DNA of 64,000 nucleotides. Origin: Aquimarina sp040786285 (GTDB lineage Bacteria; Bacteroidota; Bacteroidia; Flavobacteriales; Flavobacteriaceae). The first letter of the stretch is position 1. The number at the start of each line of letters is the position of its first letter. Positions 60,642 through 64,000 of this stretch are shown here, piece by piece. The notes beneath the pieces were generated by a model. That model ran no database searches, was not told the DNA's origin, and was given only the letters and a program-made list of their open reading frames with translations. The position numbers and the translations under genes were made by a program. The stretch spans positions 1,984,001 to 2,048,000 of the forward strand of contig NZ_JBFMKQ010000001.1 of NCBI RefSeq assembly GCF_040786285.1, written 5' to 3'.

Positions 60642-62375
60642 ATGGAAACACAAACGCAAACCATAAAAAAAGAAACTAAAGTGGAGACCGAAAAAATGAC
60701 TGGTGCAGAAGCTGTTATACGATGTCTTTTGGCAGAAGGAGTAGATTTGATTTATGGATATCCAGGCGGAGCGATAATGCCCGTTTACGATGAATTATAC
60801 AAGTATCAAGATCAGTTGCATCATGTTTTGACCAGACACGAACAGGGCGCTACACATGCAGCGCAAGGCTATGCCAGAACTAGCGGTAAGGTTGGTGTTG
60901 CCATAGCAACTTCGGGCCCAGGGGCCACCAATTTTGTTACGGGTATAGCCGATGCTCAGATTGATTCTACACCTATGGTATGCATAACAGGTCAGGTAGG
61001 GTCTCATTTGTTAGGTTCTGATGCTTTTCAGGAAACTGATATTATTGGAATCTCAACCCCCATTACTAAGTGGAATCATCAAGTAACCAAAGCCGAAGAT
61101 ATACCTGCAATTTTGGCTAAAGCATTTTATATTGCTAAATCAGGACGGCCAGGTCCAGTTCTTGTTGATATTACTAAAGACGCGCAATTTGGAGAATTAG
61201 ATTTTGCTTACGAAAAGTGTAAAGGTGTACGAAGTTATAAACCAGTTCCCAAAACAGATCCTAAAAGTATAGAAGAAGCTTCGAAGTTGATTAATGAAGC
61301 TAAGAAACCTATGATTGTTTTTGGCCAAGGGGTTATCTTAGGTGAGGCCGAAGAAGAATTGAAAAATTTTATAGAAAAATCCGGAATTCCATCGGCTTGG
61401 ACCATCTTGGGATTATCTGCATTGCCAACCGCTCACCCTTTAAATGTAGGTATGGTGGGTATGCATGGTAATTATGGGCCAAATAAGCTAACCAACGAAT
61501 GTGATTTGTTATTAGCCATAGGAATGCGTTTTGATGATCGTGTAACCGGAAACCTGGAAACTTATGCCAAACAAGCCAAAATAATTCATTTCGAAATTGA
61601 TCCGGCAGAGGTAAATAAAAATGTAAAGGCTGATGTAGCAGTTATGGGTAATGTTAAAAATACATTGGCGCAAGTGCTTCCTTTGATACAACCTAATACG
61701 TATGATTCTTGGGTACAAGAGTTTAAAGATTATGATACCATTGAGTATGATAAGGTAATCAAAGAAGAACTACACCCGTCTAAAGATGGCCTTTCTATGG
61801 GTGAAGTACTTAGAGGGATCAATGAAGAAACCAAAGGAGATGCCGTAATTGTGTCTGATGTAGGGCAACATCAAATGATCGCTTGTCGTTATGCCGAGTT
61901 TACTAAAACCAAAAGTAATGTTACCTCTGGTGGTTTAGGAACGATGGGGTTTGCGTTACCTGCAGCAATTGGTGCAAAAATGGGAGCTCCAGAAAGAGAA
62001 GTTGTAGCTATTATAGGAGATGGTGGTTATCAAATGACCATACAAGAATTAGGTACAATTTTTCAAACCAGAGTGCCGGTAAAAATAGTGGTCCTAAACA
62101 ATGATTTTTTAGGAATGGTACGTCAATGGCAACAACTATTCTTTGATAAACGATATGCTTCTACAGAAATGGTAAATCCTGATTTTGTAACTATTGCAAA
62201 AGGATATCACATTGAGGCTAAAAGAGTAACGAAAAGAGAAAACTTACAGGACGCTATCAAAGAAATGATTGCTTCAAAAGAACCGTACTTTTTAGAAGTA
62301 TGCGTAGAAAAAGAAAATAATGTTTTTCCGATGATACCTACAGGAGCATCGGTTTCGGATATAAGGTTAGAATAG
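60642..62375 (+). CDS. ilvB: Acetolactate synthase large subunit
   Basis: The 577 residues form a three-domain thiamine diphosphate enzyme. The N-terminal part has 'YGYPGGAIMPVYDELYKY' and the catalytic Glu in 'TRHEQGATHAAQGYAR'. The middle part has 'GMVGMHGNYGPNKLTNECDLLLAIGMRFDDRVTG'. The C-terminal part has the TPP motif 'IIGDGGYQMTIQELGTIFQTRVPVKIVVLNNDFLGMVRQWQ'. It condenses pyruvate for valine/leucine and pyruvate with 2-ketobutyrate for isoleucine. A 105-bp gap after ilvD holds an imperfect CTAG hairpin (60607-60627). ilvN follows 6 bp later. Confidence 0.97.
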   Translation: METQTQTIKKETKVETEKMTGAEAVIRCLLAEGVDLIYGYPGGAIMPVYDELYKYQDQLHHVLTRHEQGATHAAQGYARTSGKVGVAIATSGPGATNFVTGIADAQIDSTPMVCITGQVGSHLLGSDAFQETDIIGISTPITKWNHQVTKAEDIPAILAKAFYIAKSGRPGPVLVDITKDAQFGELDFAYEKCKGVRSYKPVPKTDPKSIEEASKLINEAKKPMIVFGQGVILGEAEEELKNFIEKSGIPSAWTILGLSALPTAHPLNVGMVGMHGNYGPNKLTNECDLLLAIGMRFDDRVTGNLETYAKQAKIIHFEIDPAEVNKNVKADVAVMGNVKNTLAQVLPLIQPNTYDSWVQEFKDYDTIEYDKVIKEELHPSKDGLSMGEVLRGINEETKGDAVIVSDVGQHQMIACRYAEFTKTKSNVTSGGLGTMGFALPAAIGAKMGAPEREVVAIIGDGGYQMTIQELGTIFQTRVPVKIVVLNNDFLGMVRQWQQLFFDKRYASTEMVNPDFVTIAKGYHIEAKRVTKRENLQDAIKEMIASKEPYFLEVCVEKENNVFPMIPTGASVSDIRLE

Positions 62376-62381
62376 ATAGAT

Positions 62382-62915
62382 ATGAAGAAAGAAAATTATA
62401 CAATATCGGTATATACCGAAAATAATATAGGACTACTTAATAGGATATCGGCCATCTTTATGAAACGTCATATCAATTTGGATAGCATGACAGCTTCGCA
62501 ATCTGAGATTAAAGATGTGTTTCGGTTTACTATAGTTGCAAAGTTAACTGAAGAACAGGTTAAAAAACTTGTCGGACAGATCGAAAAGCAAATAGAAGTA
62601 ATAAAAGCTTTTTATCATACAGAAGAAGAAACTATTTATCAGGAAACGGCTTTGTTTAAAGTGGACTCAAAATTGTTATTCGAAGAACGACAAATCCAAA
62701 ATGTAATTAAGAATAGTAATTCGAATATTGTTACCGTCACTCCAGAATTTTTTGTCATCGAAAAAACTGGAAGAAGAAGAGAAGTAGAAGCATTATATCA
62801 TAAGTTAGAACCTTATGGATTGATGCAATTTGTGAGGTCTGGAAGAATTGCAGTGACTAAAGATAAAATGCATATTTCTAAAATACTGGAAAATTTTACT
62901 GAAGAAGCTGTGTAA
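62382..62915 (+). CDS. ilvN: Acetolactate synthase small (regulatory) subunit
   Basis: The 177 residues begin with an ACT domain (about 4-75, 'YTISVYTENNIGLLNRISAIFMKRHINLDSMTASQSE'). The C-terminal ALS_ss_C-like domain has 'NIVTVTPEFFVIEKTGRRREVEALYHKLEPYGLMQFVRSGRIAVTK'. It binds valine and inhibits the large subunit, and it is needed for full activity. It is cotranscribed with ilvB. Confidence 0.95.
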   Translation: MKKENYTISVYTENNIGLLNRISAIFMKRHINLDSMTASQSEIKDVFRFTIVAKLTEEQVKKLVGQIEKQIEVIKAFYHTEEETIYQETALFKVDSKLLFEERQIQNVIKNSNSNIVTVTPEFFVIEKTGRRREVEALYHKLEPYGLMQFVRSGRIAVTKDKMHISKILENFTEEAV

Positions 62916-62949
62916 GGGATAGCAGCGACATCCTTTTTTATTTTTCGCA

Positions 62950-63070
62950 CCCTGAGCTGCTACGCTGAGTTTATCGAAGTGCTGTCGAAGGGTAAGAAAA
63001 ATAAAAAAGATAAAGCGTATAGCCCGACCCTGAGTTCTCGCACTGAGTTTATCGAAGTGCAGTCGAAGGG
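62950..63070. repeat. Two copies of a 43-bp REP-like element between ilvN and ilvC
   Basis: Copy 1 (62950-62992) and copy 2 (63028-63070) both start with CCCTGAG, share CTGAGTTTATCGAAGTGC (62964-62981, 63043-63060) and end in GTCGAAGGG. They differ mainly in the stretch after CCCTGAG and at one base near the end. They are direct repeats 78 bp apart. The GAG-GTCGAA core resembles the element at 15050-15115. Confidence 0.8.
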
Positions 63071-63152
63071 ATACACTAAAAAAATAAACAACTGTAAATC
63101 AAAATTAAAATCAATATTCCGTAACAGGAAAAAACAACTAATTAAGAAGGAA

Positions 63153-64000
63153 ATGGCAAATTATTTTAATACGCTATCATTAAGAGATCAATTAACGCAA
63201 TTAGGAAAATGTAGGTTTATGGATGCTGAAGAATTTTCGGCAGGAGTTGATATCTTAAAAGGAAAAAAAATTGTTATTGTTGGATGCGGTGCACAAGGCC
63301 TTAACCAAGGATTAAATATGAGAGATTCGGGATTGGATATCTCTTATGCACTTAGAGAAGCAGCGATTAAGGAAAAAAGACAATCGTTTAAAAATGCTAG
63401 TGATAACGGATTCAACGTAGGAACTTATGAAGAATTGATTCCTAATGCAGATGTTGTAATTAATCTTACACCAGATAAGCAACATACGCAAGTGGTTACC
63501 ACAGTGATGCCACTGATGAAAAAAGGAGCTACCTTATCTTATTCTCATGGGTTTAATATTGTAGAAGAAGGAATGCAGGTTAGAGAAGATCTTACCGTAA
63601 TTATGGTGGCACCAAAATGCCCGGGATCCGAGGTAAGAGAAGAGTATAAAAGAGGATTTGGTGTACCAACATTAATTGCTGTTCATCCAGAAAATGATCC
63701 ACAAGGCCATGGTTTGGATCAAGCCAAGGCATATGCGGTAGCAACCGGAGGTAATAGAGCAGGAGTATTAGAATCTTCATTTGTTGCCGAAGTAAAATCG
63801 GATTTGATGGGCGAACAAACAATTCTTTGTGGGTTGTTGCAAACAGGATCTATTTTGTGTTTTGATAAAATGATAGAGAAAGGAATTGATGCGGGATATG
63901 CTTCTAAATTAATTCAGTATGGTTGGGAAACGATCACCGAAGGATTGAAATATGGAGGCATCACTAATATGATGGACCGATTATCAAACCCATCAAAGTT
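63153..64000 (+). CDS. ilvC: Ketol-acid reductoisomerase, class II (3' part outside window)
   Basis: At least 282 codons are visible. The ATG at 63153 follows an AAGAAGG sequence at 63144-63150, one of the few Shine-Dalgarno-like signals in the window. It starts 'MANYFNTLSLRDQLTQLGKC', with the NADPH-binding motif 'IVIVGCGAQGLNQGLNMRDSG' and 'VMVAPKCPGSEVREEYKRGFGVPTLIAVH'. The N-terminal extension and sequence fit the long (class II, E. coli-like) enzyme. It reduces and isomerises acetolactate. The frame is open to the window end. Confidence 0.95.
   Translation, partial: MANYFNTLSLRDQLTQLGKCRFMDAEEFSAGVDILKGKKIVIVGCGAQGLNQGLNMRDSGLDISYALREAAIKEKRQSFKNASDNGFNVGTYEELIPNADVVINLTPDKQHTQVVTTVMPLMKKGATLSYSHGFNIVEEGMQVREDLTVIMVAPKCPGSEVREEYKRGFGVPTLIAVHPENDPQGHGLDQAKAYAVATGGNRAGVLESSFVAEVKSDLMGEQTILCGLLQTGSILCFDKMIEKGIDAGYASKLIQYGWETITEGLKYGGITNMMDRLSNPSK

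Overview
The window looks like a piece of a marine-type Flavobacteriaceae chromosome (Bacteroidota). The DNA is AT-rich, there is a SusC/SusD pair, several promoters carry a TAnnTTTG -7 element, Shine-Dalgarno signals are scarce, many lipoproteins have short signal peptides, and Bacteroidota-style GG-leader lanthipeptide precursors are present. Aquimarina or a close relative is a guess, not shown. No rRNA, tRNA, CRISPR array, intact insertion sequence or phage was seen.

Region 1 (1-16049) handles malto-oligosaccharides and sugar catabolism. A cut-off SusD lipoprotein and a SusC receptor read leftward. A LacI-type regulator, an MFS sugar transporter, beta-phosphoglucomutase, a GH65 phosphorylase and two secreted GH13 amylases read rightward, followed by pfkA, gapA and an N-acetylglucosamine-kinase-like gene. 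Together they would bind and cut starch fragments, import maltose, phosphorolyse it to glucose plus beta-glucose-1-phosphate and feed glycolysis. Matching CGAAAACGTTT operators lie before susC and pfkA.

Region 2 (16053-31139) is nitrate/nitrite assimilation: histidine kinase, DUF4202 protein, NirD, NirB, an outer-membrane porin, a NarL-type regulator, a nitrate transporter, a large nitrate reductase fused to an NAD(P)H:acceptor-type flavoprotein, and a rubredoxin-tailed protein with a sulfite/nitrite-reductase-like fold. Four transcription starts share a TAAGTATTAATACTTA-like palindrome touching the -7 element. An unlinked lanthipeptide-type precursor gene sits inside this cluster (18224-18400).

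Region 3 (31247-46747) is mixed: a TetR/monooxygenase pair with shared operators, an S41 protease, a hybrid histidine kinase, a Xre-RES toxin-antitoxin pair, an M13 metallopeptidase, aspartate kinase with a divergent ACT-like neighbour, and a YifB ATPase.

Region 4 (46757-51912) is a class I lanthipeptide locus on the minus strand (precursor, LanC, full-length LanB). It ends in a broken C39-peptidase/transporter start, and an AraC remnant lies upstream of it. The unlinked precursor at 18 kb has a leader that aligns without gaps to the one here.

Region 5 (51963-58279) holds a 5-oxoprolinase operon (NRAMP-like transporter lacking the metal-binding residues, then pxpA, pxpB, pxpC), followed by a small conserved protein, a membrane protein and a two-component system.

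Region 6 (58347-64000) is the branched-chain amino-acid operon ilvD-ilvB-ilvN-ilvC (the last cut by the window end). It is preceded by two consecutive Ile/Val-rich leader peptides, each with its own attenuator.
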